A DNA stretch of 64,000 bases from SHZL01 sp963815185 (GCA_963815185.1 CAWFGC010000009.1:372001-436000); one strand, 5' to 3'; shown: positions 15,900-24,992, counted from the stretch's first letter. Numbers and translations: made by a program. The notes: a model not told the origin generated them from the letters alone.

Positions 15900-16760
15900 A
15901 TGGCCAAAAGAACAGACCAGAACAAGCGCGCCGAGGTGGACTATGATCACGTCGAATTGACGCCTGAAGAAGGCCGCCAGGTGCGCAAACGTGCCTCAGT
16001 CGATTCCTACGTGGTTCATGAAGTCATTCGCCGTCAGGGCACCGACGAACTCGGCCGGCCCGCTCTGGCGTTGTTCTGGTCGGGACTGGCCGCAGGTATT
16101 GCGCTTTCCGCATCGGTTCTGTGCGAGTCTTTGCTTGTACAGGTACTGCCTGATGCACCGTGGCGGCCCGCAGTGGCCGCTTTAGGTTACACCATCGGCT
16201 TTGTGATCGTGATCCTTGGGCGCATGCAGCTTTTTACGGAAAGTACGCTTTCGGCAACCATTCCAGTAGCAACCAAACCAAATCTGACAAACCTTCTGCG
16301 TCTCGCTCGGCTCTGGTCCGTCGTGCTGATTGCCAATCTCGTTGGCACGTTCGCGATAGCGCTGCTATTTAGCGCTCATGCCATCGGCTACCCGGCGCAC
16401 CTCGAGGGCATGCTCGGAATATCGCGCAGCCTGCTCGATCAGAACTTTCTCGAAACGTTGAAGGGAGGCATTCCGGCCGGTTTCTTGCTTGCTGCAGTCG
16501 CATGGTCGTTACCCGCAGGTCGCGGACAGGAATTCCTGATCACCCTTTTCCTGACCTATTTCATCCCACTGGGCGGCTTTGCACATGTGATCGCAGGCTC
16601 CACAGAGGCCTGGCTTTTGGCACTCAACGGCGAAGCGAGTATCGGCTTTGCGTTACTTGGCTTTATCCTGCCATCGCTTATCGGTAATGTTATAGGCGGA
16701 ACGCTCATTTTTGCACTACTGGCACATGCCCAGGTGAGGCCGGAATTAAGCCAGGGGTGA
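15900..16760 (+). CDS. Formate/nitrite transporter (FNT) family channel
   Basis: 286 aa. The polar N-terminus of about 55 residues (EVDYDHVELTPEEGRQVRKR) is longer than in FocA and resembles the YfdC subgroup. Six membrane helices follow with family features: SGLAAGIALSAS in helix 1, the gating-type loop near LFTESTLSATIPV, and GFAHVIAGSTEAW near helix 5. Members pass small monovalent anions such as formate or nitrite across the inner membrane; the substrate here is not predictable. It overlaps the next small gene by 4 nt. Confidence 0.85.
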   Translation: MAKRTDQNKRAEVDYDHVELTPEEGRQVRKRASVDSYVVHEVIRRQGTDELGRPALALFWSGLAAGIALSASVLCESLLVQVLPDAPWRPAVAALGYTIGFVIVILGRMQLFTESTLSATIPVATKPNLTNLLRLARLWSVVLIANLVGTFAIALLFSAHAIGYPAHLEGMLGISRSLLDQNFLETLKGGIPAGFLLAAVAWSLPAGRGQEFLITLFLTYFIPLGGFAHVIAGSTEAWLLALNGEASIGFALLGFILPSLIGNVIGGTLIFALLAHAQVRPELSQG

Positions 16761-16966
16761 TTAGAGCGCCGAGAATCGTGTCGCTCGTTGGCGCGACGAC
16801 GGTGTCCGCTATCGGTATTGGCCTGTCGGCGTTATTGACCGACAAGTTGATCATGGTCTGGATTTTTGTTTCTGGCCAGAACACCGCCTGGATCGCTCTG
16901 GCAATTGACAGCCTCGCCTGCGTGTTGCTGTTGTCGGCAGCTTTATTCGGCACCAAAATCACCTAA
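16757..16966 (+). CDS. Small two-span membrane protein (69 aa), hypothetical
   Basis: The GTG at 16757 overlaps the stop of the FNT gene (GTGA), suggesting translational coupling. Two hydrophobic helices are visible: VSLVGATTVSAIGIGLSALL and AWIALAIDSLACVLLLSAAL. No recognised domain. It may be an accessory to the channel. The evidence is position and hydrophobicity only. Confidence 0.45.
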   Translation: MIRAPRIVSLVGATTVSAIGIGLSALLTDKLIMVWIFVSGQNTAWIALAIDSLACVLLLSAALFGTKIT

Positions 16967-17070
16967 GAAAATCGTGGTCAATGAAAAATTTACCAGACTT
17001 GGTAAGAATTTCCTGATGCCCCGTGCGTAGGAGACTCCGATAGTGAGCCTGCGTCGCCATTTCGGGTATA

Positions 17071-17086
17071 TGGCACGTTGATTGCA
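17071..17086 (+). promoter_or_regulatory. Sigma-54 (-24/-12) promoter
   Basis: TGGCACGTTGATTGCA is a perfect match to TGGCACG-N4-TTGCA. It lies 84 bp before BON copy 2 and is the best -24/-12 site in the window. Confidence 0.85.
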
Positions 17087-17169
17087 TATTTCCAGTAAGC
17101 GCCGGGCACAGCCGCAAAAAGCGAGCATAGCCCGGTATATGTAGCAAACTGATACAGGAGGTGCCCAAA

Positions 17170-17790
17170 ATGAATATGAAAACCAATAAGTTAGGAGTCC
17201 TGAGTATAATTGTACTTTTTATAGCCATTGGCTTGTCTCCGGTATATGCCGAATCGTCGGGTGACTCTTCGTTGCACCAAAAAGCCGAGAAGATCCAGGC
17301 TTCCGTGCACGATGCCTGGCTGAAAGGAAAACTGGAGGCCACACTGCTGTTTAATGAGCATCTCGACTCCTTTGCCATCGAAACCGAGGTGAGGGACAGT
17401 GTTGCCTACCTCAGCGGCGTGGTTGACTCGGATATCGACCGGGATCTGGCGGGCGAAATCGCCAAATCCATAGAAGGCATAAACAAGGTCGAAAATGGAC
17501 TGACCGTGGACAAGGTAAAAGCCCACAGCAGATATGAAGCCGCCGAAAACGAGGAGCATCGGAGCTTCCAGCGCACCGTTAAGGACGCGACCCTGACGGC
17601 CAAAGTGAAGAGCAAACTGTTGGTGAACGAAAACACCGGCGGTTTGGCCATTGATGTCGACTCCAAAAACGGCATCGTCACCTTATCCGGCAAGGTCGGC
17701 TCTGACGAAGAAAAGGACCTGGCGGTCCAGATCGCTAAAAATACCGGTGGCGTCATGTCGGTCAGCGATCAGTTGACGGTAAAAAGCTGA
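17170..17790 (+). CDS. Periplasmic protein with two BON domains (copy 2)
   Basis: The start at 17170 is set by AGGAGG 8 nt upstream; an in-frame GTG at 17161 overlaps that site. 206 aa: signal peptide (SIIVLFIAIGLSPVYA), then two BON domains (HDAWLKGKLEATLLFNEHL, VAYLSGVVDSD; LTAKVKSKLLVNENTGGL, IVTLSGKVGSDEE). It is near-identical in architecture and highly similar in sequence to 8654-9289. A perfect -24/-12 promoter precedes it and a strong hairpin terminator follows. The probable role is binding of membrane phospholipid in the periplasm under stress, inferred from OsmY-type proteins. Confidence 0.85.
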   Translation: MNMKTNKLGVLSIIVLFIAIGLSPVYAESSGDSSLHQKAEKIQASVHDAWLKGKLEATLLFNEHLDSFAIETEVRDSVAYLSGVVDSDIDRDLAGEIAKSIEGINKVENGLTVDKVKAHSRYEAAENEEHRSFQRTVKDATLTAKVKSKLLVNENTGGLAIDVDSKNGIVTLSGKVGSDEEKDLAVQIAKNTGGVMSVSDQLTVKS

Positions 17791-17877
17791 GATTAGAGAA
17801 GTTTATCCTCTCCCCAAGGTGTATCGATTGCGGCTTCACGATGCACCCGCTTAAGCGTCCTGCTTGAAGCTGCCAAC

Positions 17878-17909
17878 GGCCGGACCGATCAGGTCCGGCC
17901 ACTTTTTTG
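17878..17909 (+). terminator. Rho-independent terminator after BON copy 2
   Basis: GGCCGGACC-GATCA-GGTCCGGCC is followed by AC and a T6 run. Confidence 0.85.
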
Positions 17910-18051
17910 TTTCCCGGTAAAATGACAAAGCTGAATAGTTGGTGCCGAGATCATGTCTTATGATCTGATTTCAGATGCCTGCCTGCGCGTTTCTGCTGGA
18001 TTCCGATAGCTGCCCGACGAGTCTTTTGAGTATGCAAAGTGATGCTGGATA

Positions 18052-19485
18052 TCAAATCCAGAACTGCAATAATCGACTGAATACCTCCTTCAGCCGGTCT
18101 TTGGCCGGTCGTTTCTTCCACTGCTTGAGCATGATCGGTTTTGCGTCCTTGATGTCCGCCATGAACTGGCCTTTCATTTGTTCGGCAAAGCCCGTTCCAA
18201 AAATTACCGCATTGATCTCATCGTTATGCAAAAAGCTGCGGTAATCGAGATTGCTGGAACCCACGGTCGACCAGACGCCGTCTATGACCGCCGTCTTGGC
18301 ATGCAAAACTGAGGAGGTCCGCTCGTACACCTTCACTCCAGCGCGCAGCAAATCGCCGTAGCGCGAGCGGGAAGCATGCAGTACGAGGCTTGAGTCGGTA
18401 ATGCCCGGCAGCAGCACACGCACATCGACACCCCTTTGCGCAGCATCGGCAAGCTGATCGAGAAATCTTCGATCCGGTGAAAAATACGCCTGGGTGATCC
18501 AGATTTCATTGCGGGCGGCTTTCATGGCCTCGATGTACGCGGTATAAATCGACGACCCCTTGCCATCGTCACCTTTTGTTTGCAGAACCGCTATCAACTC
18601 GTCTCCCGCGGTCGTCGGATTGATGCCGTGATTCTGAAATACGTCTTTCGAGCCGCCCTGCGAAACCCAGTGTTTCTGGAACATCCTCTGGAAACCTTGA
18701 ACGGCGGGGCCGAAGATTTGAATGTGCGTATCGCGCCAGCCGTTATCGATGTCACCTGTGAAACTACCTTGAGGCGAGCTGTTGGAGTGAGTTCCGGAAA
18801 TGTTCACGCCGCCGGTAAATGCCACTTTGCCATCGACAACCATTAGCTTGCGGTGATCCCGCTCATTCACATTCAACAGATTGCCGCCATCCAGTGGATT
18901 GATTTTGTGATACTCGATTATCTTAATGCCCGCTTCCTTCATAGTTTTGAAGAACCCGGGGTCGCTGTCGGCGCTACCGAGACTATCGTAAATCACGTAG
19001 ACTTCGATGCCATCCCGCGCCTTATCCAACAATGCATTTGCAAATTGCTGTCCCACCTCATCATCGGAGAATATGAAGGTTTCCAGGTAAATGACTCGCT
19101 TCGCACGCTCTATGGCGCCGAGCATCGCCTGATAGGTGATGGGCCCGTCAATCAACAACTCGGCGCGACTATCCTTGAACAACGGCACATCGCTGAGTGC
19201 GGCGACCTGCGAGATTAGTTTGATGAATGCGCCCGTGTCCGGAGCATCTGTTGCCACTTCTTTGACAAGTTCTGCTGCCTCAACCCGACCGACGACTCCC
19301 TGTGCACCAGCGATAACGGGAATGACGGGCCTGGCAGGCAGTTCTTCCATCCGGCGCGTGGCGCAGGATCCACAAAGAATCGATGCCAGAGCAAATGCCG
19401 ACATCATTGTTCGGAGACTGCAGATCTGCCGATCCGGCCAGCGCCAATTTCTCAAGATCAAGCTGAAAACCGTTGGTTTGCCCAT
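18052..19485 (-). CDS. Phospholipase D / cardiolipin synthase-like lipoprotein (copy 2)
   Basis: Start placed at 19485 (MGKPTVFSLILRNW), the first ATG downstream of the -24/-12 promoter at 19521-19536; a longer upstream frame would begin before the promoter. A later ATG pair near 19407 is also possible. About 477 aa: leader with lipobox-like ILCGSCATRR, HKD motif 1 HRKLMVVDG and HKD motif 2 HAKTAVIDG, each with a following GxxN/S segment (TGGVNISGTHSNSS, VGSSNLDYRSF). This is the intact paralogue of 9431-10818. HKD pairs catalyse phosphatidyl transfer. Envelope location is inferred from the leader. It is convergent with BON copy 2. Confidence 0.85.
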   Translation of the reverse strand: MGKPTVFSLILRNWRWPDRQICSLRTMMSAFALASILCGSCATRRMEELPARPVIPVIAGAQGVVGRVEAAELVKEVATDAPDTGAFIKLISQVAALSDVPLFKDSRAELLIDGPITYQAMLGAIERAKRVIYLETFIFSDDEVGQQFANALLDKARDGIEVYVIYDSLGSADSDPGFFKTMKEAGIKIIEYHKINPLDGGNLLNVNERDHRKLMVVDGKVAFTGGVNISGTHSNSSPQGSFTGDIDNGWRDTHIQIFGPAVQGFQRMFQKHWVSQGGSKDVFQNHGINPTTAGDELIAVLQTKGDDGKGSSIYTAYIEAMKAARNEIWITQAYFSPDRRFLDQLADAAQRGVDVRVLLPGITDSSLVLHASRSRYGDLLRAGVKVYERTSSVLHAKTAVIDGVWSTVGSSNLDYRSFLHNDEINAVIFGTGFAEQMKGQFMADIKDAKPIMLKQWKKRPAKDRLKEVFSRLLQFWI

Positions 19486-19520
19486 TATGCAGGCGAGTCT
19501 GTTAACCCGTATTCCAATGA

Positions 19521-19536
19521 TGCATCGGTTGTGCCA
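19521..19536 (-). promoter_or_regulatory. Sigma-54 (-24/-12) promoter candidate
   Basis: The minus strand reads TGGCACAACCGATGCA with GG-N10-GC spacing, 36 bp before the chosen PLD copy 2 start. Confidence 0.65.
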
Positions 19537-19792
19537 ATCGTGCAGCGAGCCCGTGATTGGTAACCAGGATAAAGGCAAATGGAGGAATGAAACCCAGCCG
19601 CGATGGTAAGAACTACAATTCGTTGCCAAACGTGTGCACCGCGTTTGCCATCAACACGATTAAAGGGTGCGCACGGGTTCGCGTTTTTGCAGCGGAATTC
19701 TCAGATTAGAATGTCGGCCGCAATCACCGGTATTCCACGGTGGTTGCAGATGGACACCTGCCTTAACCTAGCCCTGCTCCCGCTGCTGTTTA

Positions 19793-19936
19793 TCAGTCCT
19801 GGGCATCGTCGGCAGCTTCTTCGATTTCATCGCCCGCTGCCTCAATATCCTGTCCCAGGCCGCGCGTCGTATTGCACCCCGTGGCACTTCCTGCGAGCAG
19901 CAATACCAAAAAAATGGATTTCCAGATGTTATTCAT
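19793..19936 (-). CDS. Entericidin EcnA/B family lipoprotein (47 aa)
   Basis: The ATG at 19936 has GGAG about 9 nt upstream. The leader MNNIWKSIFLVLLLAGSATG is followed by a lipobox Cys (TGCNTTRG) and an acidic helical tail with G-QDIEAAGDEIEEAA. This matches entericidin-type small lipoproteins (motif T-R-G-L/I-G-x-D-I). In E. coli entericidins form an antidote/bacteriolytic pair induced in stationary phase. It lies 22 bp downstream of the DUF1328 gene and shares its promoter at 20202-20217. Confidence 0.85.
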   Translation of the reverse strand: MNNIWKSIFLVLLLAGSATGCNTTRGLGQDIEAAGDEIEEAADDAQD

Positions 19937-19958
19937 ATAACTGTTCTCCAGGCTTTTA

Positions 19959-20132
19959 CTAAACGGGTGGCCGGCCGCGTATCGCGCCGAATAGCGCGGC
20001 AATGACCAGCAGAACGAGGAATACAAAGAACAGTATTTTTGCGATGCTTGCTGCGGCTCCAGCGATACCGGTAAAGCCCAGCACGCCAGCAATCAGAGCC
20101 AATACAAAAAATCCCAGTGCCCATGAAAGCAT
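19959..20132 (-). CDS. DUF1328 (YtjA-like) small membrane protein (57 aa)
   Basis: Start at 20132 with AGGAGG 6 nt upstream. Two hydrophobic helices with the family pattern MLSWALGFFVLALIAGVLGF, GIAGAAASIAKILFFVF, and a terminal RGRPPV. DUF1328 proteins are typically 50-60 aa and common next to stress genes. It forms a unit with the entericidin gene under a -24/-12 promoter. No biochemical function is known. Confidence 0.85.
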   Translation of the reverse strand: MLSWALGFFVLALIAGVLGFTGIAGAAASIAKILFFVFLVLLVIAALFGAIRGRPPV

Positions 20133-20201
20133 GATGTGGCCTCCTATTTTGAGTGGTCTATGGCGCAAATCCGACACGGACCACGCCTCGCACAGTAGCA
20201 A

Positions 20202-20217
20202 TGCAATTAACGAGCCA
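20202..20217 (-). promoter_or_regulatory. Sigma-54 (-24/-12) promoter candidate
   Basis: The minus strand reads TGGCTCGTTAATTGCA, one change from consensus, 70 bp before the DUF1328-entericidin unit. Confidence 0.65.
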
Positions 20218-20694
20218 ACACCTGTGAATCATTGCAACACGTAGCCTGGTGGCTGCGATTGAAACAGGTGTTCTGTGAATTCGTCAAATCATGGATGTAA
20301 TAATTACCCCGTCTGGTAAGAATTACGCAAAATAAGCGACGGATTCCGGCAAAGAAACCGTCGCAGCATGATTGGGGAGATCACCGTGGTCACAACGGCA
20401 ACAATGACAACTACAGTATAAAGGTACACGACTGCGGGCGGCGCAGGCACCCATGCCGAGGCCTGTCGATCTCACCAGATCGTGCGACCGCATCTCAGCC
20501 CGCCCAACAGCATGTAAAGCAACGTTATGGCCGGGTTTCCAAATTAATTACAACTTCGCTTTCTTATGTCCGGAGAGCGTATTATCCTCGGCTTTTTTCA
20601 GCCCAGAATCACTTTGCCCGCCGCCCATCAGAATTCCAGTCTGCATGAGCCGCTTCGGTCAAGTTCATCCGCTTCCCAATTCGGCATATATATC
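20218..20694. other. Intergenic region without supported gene
   Basis: About 480 bp with no convincing coding frame, repeat or hairpin terminator that I can recognise. Confidence 0.4.
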
Positions 20695-20865
20695 TCAGAT
20701 CGGTGGTCTGCGGCCAAAAATCCAAAAGATGATGGCCAGAATGATGCTGATGAGGGCCGAGGGCCACGCATGTTCTCGGACTGGTTCAACACCGGTCAAA
20801 CCCAGAAACGCGATAATCAGTGCAGCCAGAAAAAGAATGAGCGCCAGTGTCGTCTGAATTTTCAT
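20695..20865 (-). CDS. Small two-span membrane protein (56 aa)
   Basis: Starts at the ATG at 20865 (MKIQTTLALILFLAALIIAF). It has two hydrophobic helices joined by a polar loop (TGVEPVREHAWP) and ends with FGRRPPI, similar in style to the DUF1328 protein. It follows the PLDc_N-type gene by 35 bp on the same strand and probably shares its promoter at 21120-21135. No family assigned. Confidence 0.55.
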   Translation of the reverse strand: MKIQTTLALILFLAALIIAFLGLTGVEPVREHAWPSALISIILAIIFWIFGRRPPI

Positions 20866-20900
20866 TTCACCAATGGGCGTGTGAACGGCCCGCGGAAGTC

Positions 20901-21083
20901 TCATGACCTGGGGCCAAAAAATGCCCACAGAATGAGACCTAGGACCGGCAATACCAGAATGAGCACAATCCATAGTGCCTTGCCGCCGGTGCCGGCCGGA
21001 CTGGCGAGAATCTTCAGAATGGCCCAAATGTCCAGAACCAGAATTAGAAACCCGAATACGCCTACTTCAATTCCCACGGTCAT
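20901..21083 (-). CDS. PLDc_N-domain small membrane protein
   Basis: About 60 aa: helix 1 GFLILVLDIWAILKIL, a short loop SPAGTGGKALW, helix 2 IVLILVLPVLGLILWAFFGPRS. This is the PLDc_N module normally fused to the front of cardiolipin synthases, here free-standing. The ATG at 21083 is only 2-3 nt from AGGGGA; a GTG at 21077 has better spacing and may be the true start. Its presence beside two PLD lipoproteins suggests a shared link to phospholipid metabolism, which is inference. Confidence 0.75.
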   Translation of the reverse strand: MTVGIEVGVFGFLILVLDIWAILKILASPAGTGGKALWIVLILVLPVLGLILWAFFGPRS

Positions 21084-21119
21084 TTCCCCTGTTGATCAGC
21101 AGCAACCCATTATTTGCAT

Positions 21120-21135
21120 TGCATGAGTCATGCCA
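21120..21135 (-). promoter_or_regulatory. Sigma-54 (-24/-12) promoter candidate
   Basis: The minus strand reads TGGCATGACTCATGCA with GG-N10-GC spacing, 37 bp before the PLDc_N gene. Confidence 0.6.
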
Positions 21136-21322
21136 AAACCGGATGGAACGGAAGTTATCGCATCACGGGCAGGGATTCAGGCTGTTTGAGGACACCGTAA
21201 GCAACGCGGCACACCTGCTGTGAATGTAAGTCCTACAAAAAAAATGCATCTTTTTCCCACCTTACTGCATGGCCGTGCGACCAGAAGCTGGAATGAGTGC
21301 GCGAAGTGCTGCGATGGCGGCG

Positions 21323-21685
21323 TTATTGCAAGTCCGACAGTGCCGCTTCGATGCTCGATAACGAAAGAGGTTTGCGAATGTAGTGTGATACATCGAGATT
21401 GCGGCTTCGCCGCTTGAGTTCGTTCAAACTGCGGCCGGTAATCAGGATGATCTTGGCGCGATATCGGTTATATATCTCCCTTGCGACATCGATGCCGTCC
21501 TTCTCGACCGCACCCAGTTGCCAGTCACAAATGACCACCTCCGGCTTCAACTCGTCCGCCTGGTCCCGGGCAGACTCCGGATCGGGGGCAGCTCGCACCT
21601 CATGGCCGCACCAGGCAACAAAACGCTTTATCGCTTCGCGCGTCGCTGGGTCATCTTCAACTACCAGGATTTTCAAAAGGGTCAC
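21323..21685 (-). CDS. Single-domain response regulator (CheY-like receiver)
   Basis: Start uncertain: GTG at 21685, or TTG at 21676, which has AGGGTGA upstream. About 120 aa, receiver domain only: acidic pocket VVEDD, phospho-acceptor Asp in VVICDWQLG, conserved Thr in ILITGRS, Lys in YIRKPLS. No output domain, so it acts by protein contact or as a phosphate relay. It lies 86 bp downstream of the NtrC-type regulator on the same strand and may be part of the same signalling unit. Confidence 0.8.
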   Translation of the reverse strand: MTLLKILVVEDDPATREAIKRFVAWCGHEVRAAPDPESARDQADELKPEVVICDWQLGAVEKDGIDVAREIYNRYRAKIILITGRSLNELKRRSRNLDVSHYIRKPLSLSSIEAALSDLQ

Positions 21686-21771
21686 CCTATCAATGTGACC
21701 GGGGGCGAACGCTGCGTATTTCACTTGAATCCGGCCATTCGCTCACGGTCATTCCACGATGCCCTTTATAC

Positions 21772-23073
21772 CTAGCCATTTTTTTCATAATTTTTCAAGC
21801 GATTGTACAACGTCTTCAAACTCACCCCGAGAGTCGCTGCCGCTGCTTTTTTGTCACCGCCATAATGTTTCAGTGTCGACAAAATGAGTTGCTTCTCGAC
21901 TTCTTCGATCGATTGGCCGATCGCCGCCTTGCTATCATTGGCCAGCGGATCGTCAAACAGCACGGGCGTCTCGAGCGCCGCCGTATCCACCTCCGCCATG
22001 ATAAAACTGCGATGAATCGTGTGTTTCAATTCACGGATATTACCAGGCCAATGGTGCGCACGCAGTTGAGCGATGGCGTCATCCGTCAGCCGTTTTTGCG
22101 TACCATATTGCTGATTCAGTTCTGCCAGGAAGTGACGCGCCAGCGGTTCCAGGTCTTCCATTCTTTCCCGCAGCGGTGGAACTTTTATTGGAAATACGCA
22201 CAAGCGGAAATACAAGTCCTCCCTCAGGGAACCGTTGGCAACGGCTGCGGCCGGGTCCTGGTTGGTCGCACTCACGAGACGGGCATGATGCACGATCTCG
22301 GCCTCCCCGCCGACGCGTGTGAACTGACCAGATTCCAGAACGCGCAGCAATTGCACCTGTATTTCGGCCGGCGTCTCGGTAATTTCGTCCAGAAACAGGG
22401 TGCCATGTTCGGCGCGCTCGAAATAGCCTGAGTGCCGACGCCCGGCGCCGGTGAAGCTGCCCTTTTCATGGCCGAACAATTCGCTGGTCACGATGTCCTT
22501 GGGCAGGGCGCCACAATTAACCGGAACAAACGCGCCCTCCTTGCCGCTTTGACGATGCACTGCCTCGGCAATCAGTTCTTTGCCCGTGCCGCTCTCTCCC
22601 TGAATAAAAACGATACTGTCGGTGGAGGCCACTTGCCGAATCTGTTGGTAGACGGCCTTCATTGCATCAGATTCGCCAATTAACAGCCCGAAATGTTGTT
22701 GCTCTTGCTGCGCTTCATCGTCACCGTCCATTTCTTCCAGAAGCTTTAGAACCTGCCTCAGCCCAACCGGTTTGGTCAGGTACGAAATTGACGGGCCGGC
22801 CATGTCCCTAACAAATTTCTTGACCGCATTGTGACCGGTGATCAAGGTGATGCACCCGGGCCTTCTTTCGCCAAATTCTTCCAGCAATTCCAGGCCGCTG
22901 CCATCGGGCAACATCAGGTCCAACAGCAGGAGCTGTGGAATGTCTTGCGCCAGTGCGCGCTTCGCGGCGGCGAGGGAAGCTGCAGTACGCGCTTCAATGC
23001 CACGCGACTGCAGCGCCCGGGTCAAAGCTTCGGTAAACCGCTCATCGTCATCGACGATCAGAACTGTTTTCAA
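21772..23073 (-). CDS. NtrC-type sigma-54-dependent response regulator
   Basis: 433 aa: receiver domain (residues 1-118, phospho-acceptor D52 in LLLLDLMLPDG), AAA+ domain (about 130-360) with Walker A G159-ESGTGKE, sigma-54 contact loop GSFTGA (205-210, a variant of GAFTGA) and GTLFLDEI Walker B, and a C-terminal Fis-type helix-turn-helix (KKAAAATLGVSLKTLYNRL). It activates sigma-54 RNA polymerase when phosphorylated. It is divergent from the histidine kinase at 23282-24805, its probable partner. With 18 -24/-12 sites in the surrounding 32 kb it is the obvious candidate regulator for them. Confidence 0.9.
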   Translation of the reverse strand: MKTVLIVDDDERFTEALTRALQSRGIEARTAASLAAAKRALAQDIPQLLLLDLMLPDGSGLELLEEFGERRPGCITLITGHNAVKKFVRDMAGPSISYLTKPVGLRQVLKLLEEMDGDDEAQQEQQHFGLLIGESDAMKAVYQQIRQVASTDSIVFIQGESGTGKELIAEAVHRQSGKEGAFVPVNCGALPKDIVTSELFGHEKGSFTGAGRRHSGYFERAEHGTLFLDEITETPAEIQVQLLRVLESGQFTRVGGEAEIVHHARLVSATNQDPAAAVANGSLREDLYFRLCVFPIKVPPLRERMEDLEPLARHFLAELNQQYGTQKRLTDDAIAQLRAHHWPGNIRELKHTIHRSFIMAEVDTAALETPVLFDDPLANDSKAAIGQSIEEVEKQLILSTLKHYGGDKKAAAATLGVSLKTLYNRLKNYEKNG

Positions 23074-23281
23074 ATTCGACTCCTGCTGTTCTTTGTACGT
23101 GGCTTCTCATTCACTTTAAGTGCCGCTAATCGCCATCAAGAGTTTCTCACCACCACCGTGGAAATACTCAGGCCACACCAAGCATAGCCTGTGTACATTA
23201 CACTGCCGAAGGCTATACTACATCGACTGGTGTGCACATATGGGCACTATCACTCCCCTTCAATGTGAGGCTTGGGTTGTC

Positions 23282-24805
23282 ATGGTGTCGTTAAAACAGT
23301 CGCACCTTTGGGTTGCGCCCCTCTGCGCCGCGCTGTGCGGGCTGATTGGCCTGCTGTTGCTGGTGCGGCAGCCTAATGTACGCACGGCAACAGCATTCGG
23401 ATTCATTCTTGCCGGCGTTTCGGTTTGGCTTGCGTGGCGTCAGCGGTCAGGGTGGGAAGGGGCCGTGCGGCTGTTGGTCAAACTCAGCTTATTGGGACTG
23501 GGCGCTGTCAATCTGTACCATTTTGGTTCTTCCGAGCAAATGCCCCCGGTAATTGCTGTGGGCTTCATTCTTATCGCGATTTCCCTGCTCGTGCACTTTC
23601 TGACCGATGAGAGAAATCATGCATTAAGCCGCGGCCTGTCCTACATCGTATTTGCGCTGGCCTGGTCTGCCGCCATCGGATATATGTACGGAACATCACT
23701 CTTTGACATCGAACCCTTAGGCCACACCATCGCCGCCGGATCGATCGTCGCAGGGTTTCTGATTCTCTCAGTGGGGCTGGTCGCGGTAGATGGAGGCCGT
23801 GGTTTACCGGCCCTGATGACGCAAGGAAACCTGACCGCATTCCAGTTCCGCACCCTGCTTCCTACAGTTTTGCTTCTGCCGTTCCTGGTCGGTTTGCTGG
23901 TACTACAGTGGTTGCCGCTCTATGGGCCGCAGATGGCGGTCGCCTTGACTGCCATTGGGTCGGCCCTGATTGCTGCGCTGATCCTGATTGTTTCCACCAG
24001 GTATCTTCGAACGGCTGAAAAAAAGTTGCGTGAATCGCTCCAGCATATGAACGAAGCCCGCAATGCCGCTGAGGCGGCCAATACCGCGCGTGACAGGTTC
24101 GTCAGCTTTGTCAGCCATGAATTAAGGGCACCGTTGAGTTCCGCGCTGACCTGGGTTGAATTGATGGAATTGGAACCGGGCAAGAACAACGTGGAAGATG
24201 GGATCAAAGTGATCAAACAAAGCATCGCCACGTTGGTGAGGTTGATTGACGATCTGGGCGACGTTTCTCGCCTCACCGCGGGCCGTTTGGCCATCGAACC
24301 AGAGCGCATCTGTTTGAATGAACAGCTGCGTAACGTCTGTACTGAAGCGAATCCCCAATTGGCTGAGCGAAATATTTATCTGCGCCAGGAGCTTCCGGAC
24401 AAACCATGCATGATGCTGGGCGATCCGGTTCGCATCCAGCAAGTATTTCGCAATTTGCTGTCGAATGCCGGCAAATACGTACCTGCAGGCGGACGTGTAT
24501 ACGTTGCGATGAGTGTGGACGATCACCAGGCCACCGTCACAATTGAAGATAACGGGGTGGGCTTGAGCACGGAACAATGTGCACAGATTTTTGAACCGTT
24601 CTATCGTGCCGAAACCCAAGGCCAGGGTCTGGGCGTCGGCCTTGCGATTGCAAAAGCCATCATGAGTGCGCACGACGGCTCAATCGAGGTCAGTAGTGGG
24701 GGCATGGACGAAGGATGCACATTTACTCTGCGCTTTCCTTTGATCTCGAGCAGCCTGGATACATCGGTAGATCTGACCACAGAGCAACTCAATGGAGTGC
24801 CGTGA
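23282..24805 (+). CDS. Multi-span membrane sensor histidine kinase
   Basis: Start placed at 23282 (MVSLKQSHLWVAPL), just before the first membrane helix; in-frame starts at 23240 and earlier lack ribosome sites. The N-terminal half has about eight hydrophobic helices with no extracellular domain, so it probably senses within the membrane. A short coiled coil follows (LRESLQHMNEARNAAEAANT), then HisKA with H279 in FVSHELRAPLSS and HATPase with N-box RNLLSNAGKYV, DNGVGLS and GLGVGLAIAKAI. It is divergent from the NtrC-type activator at 21772-23073, so the two likely form the two-component pair that controls the local sigma-54 genes. Confidence 0.85.
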   Translation: MVSLKQSHLWVAPLCAALCGLIGLLLLVRQPNVRTATAFGFILAGVSVWLAWRQRSGWEGAVRLLVKLSLLGLGAVNLYHFGSSEQMPPVIAVGFILIAISLLVHFLTDERNHALSRGLSYIVFALAWSAAIGYMYGTSLFDIEPLGHTIAAGSIVAGFLILSVGLVAVDGGRGLPALMTQGNLTAFQFRTLLPTVLLLPFLVGLLVLQWLPLYGPQMAVALTAIGSALIAALILIVSTRYLRTAEKKLRESLQHMNEARNAAEAANTARDRFVSFVSHELRAPLSSALTWVELMELEPGKNNVEDGIKVIKQSIATLVRLIDDLGDVSRLTAGRLAIEPERICLNEQLRNVCTEANPQLAERNIYLRQELPDKPCMMLGDPVRIQQVFRNLLSNAGKYVPAGGRVYVAMSVDDHQATVTIEDNGVGLSTEQCAQIFEPFYRAETQGQGLGVGLAIAKAIMSAHDGSIEVSSGGMDEGCTFTLRFPLISSSLDTSVDLTTEQLNGVP

Positions 24806-24925
24806 GTGTCCCAACGTGTACCGGCCCCTGGCTGAGGACTGTTGCAAGCATGTTCTTGCGCTTCGGGCAAAATGAATGCCGCTCCCGGACCGCTTCGAAT
24901 TGTCCGCTGGAGCGCCGCATATTTC

Positions 24926-24941
24926 TGGCATGAAGCTTGCT
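24926..24941 (+). promoter_or_regulatory. Sigma-54 (-24/-12) promoter candidate
   Basis: TGGCATGAAGCTTGCT; the first 15 bases are identical to those at 34114-34128. It lies 51 bp before the SpoIIAA-like gene. Confidence 0.7.
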
Positions 24942-24992
24942 GCTAAGTTGGCAAGGCTATAATTTCAAACTCAGGACCCGAAGGAAAGAATC

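Noticed and set aside
16705..16962. Minus-strand open frame opposite the small membrane gene after FNT
   Set aside because: No ribosome site; the plus-strand gene overlaps the FNT stop codon and has two membrane helices.
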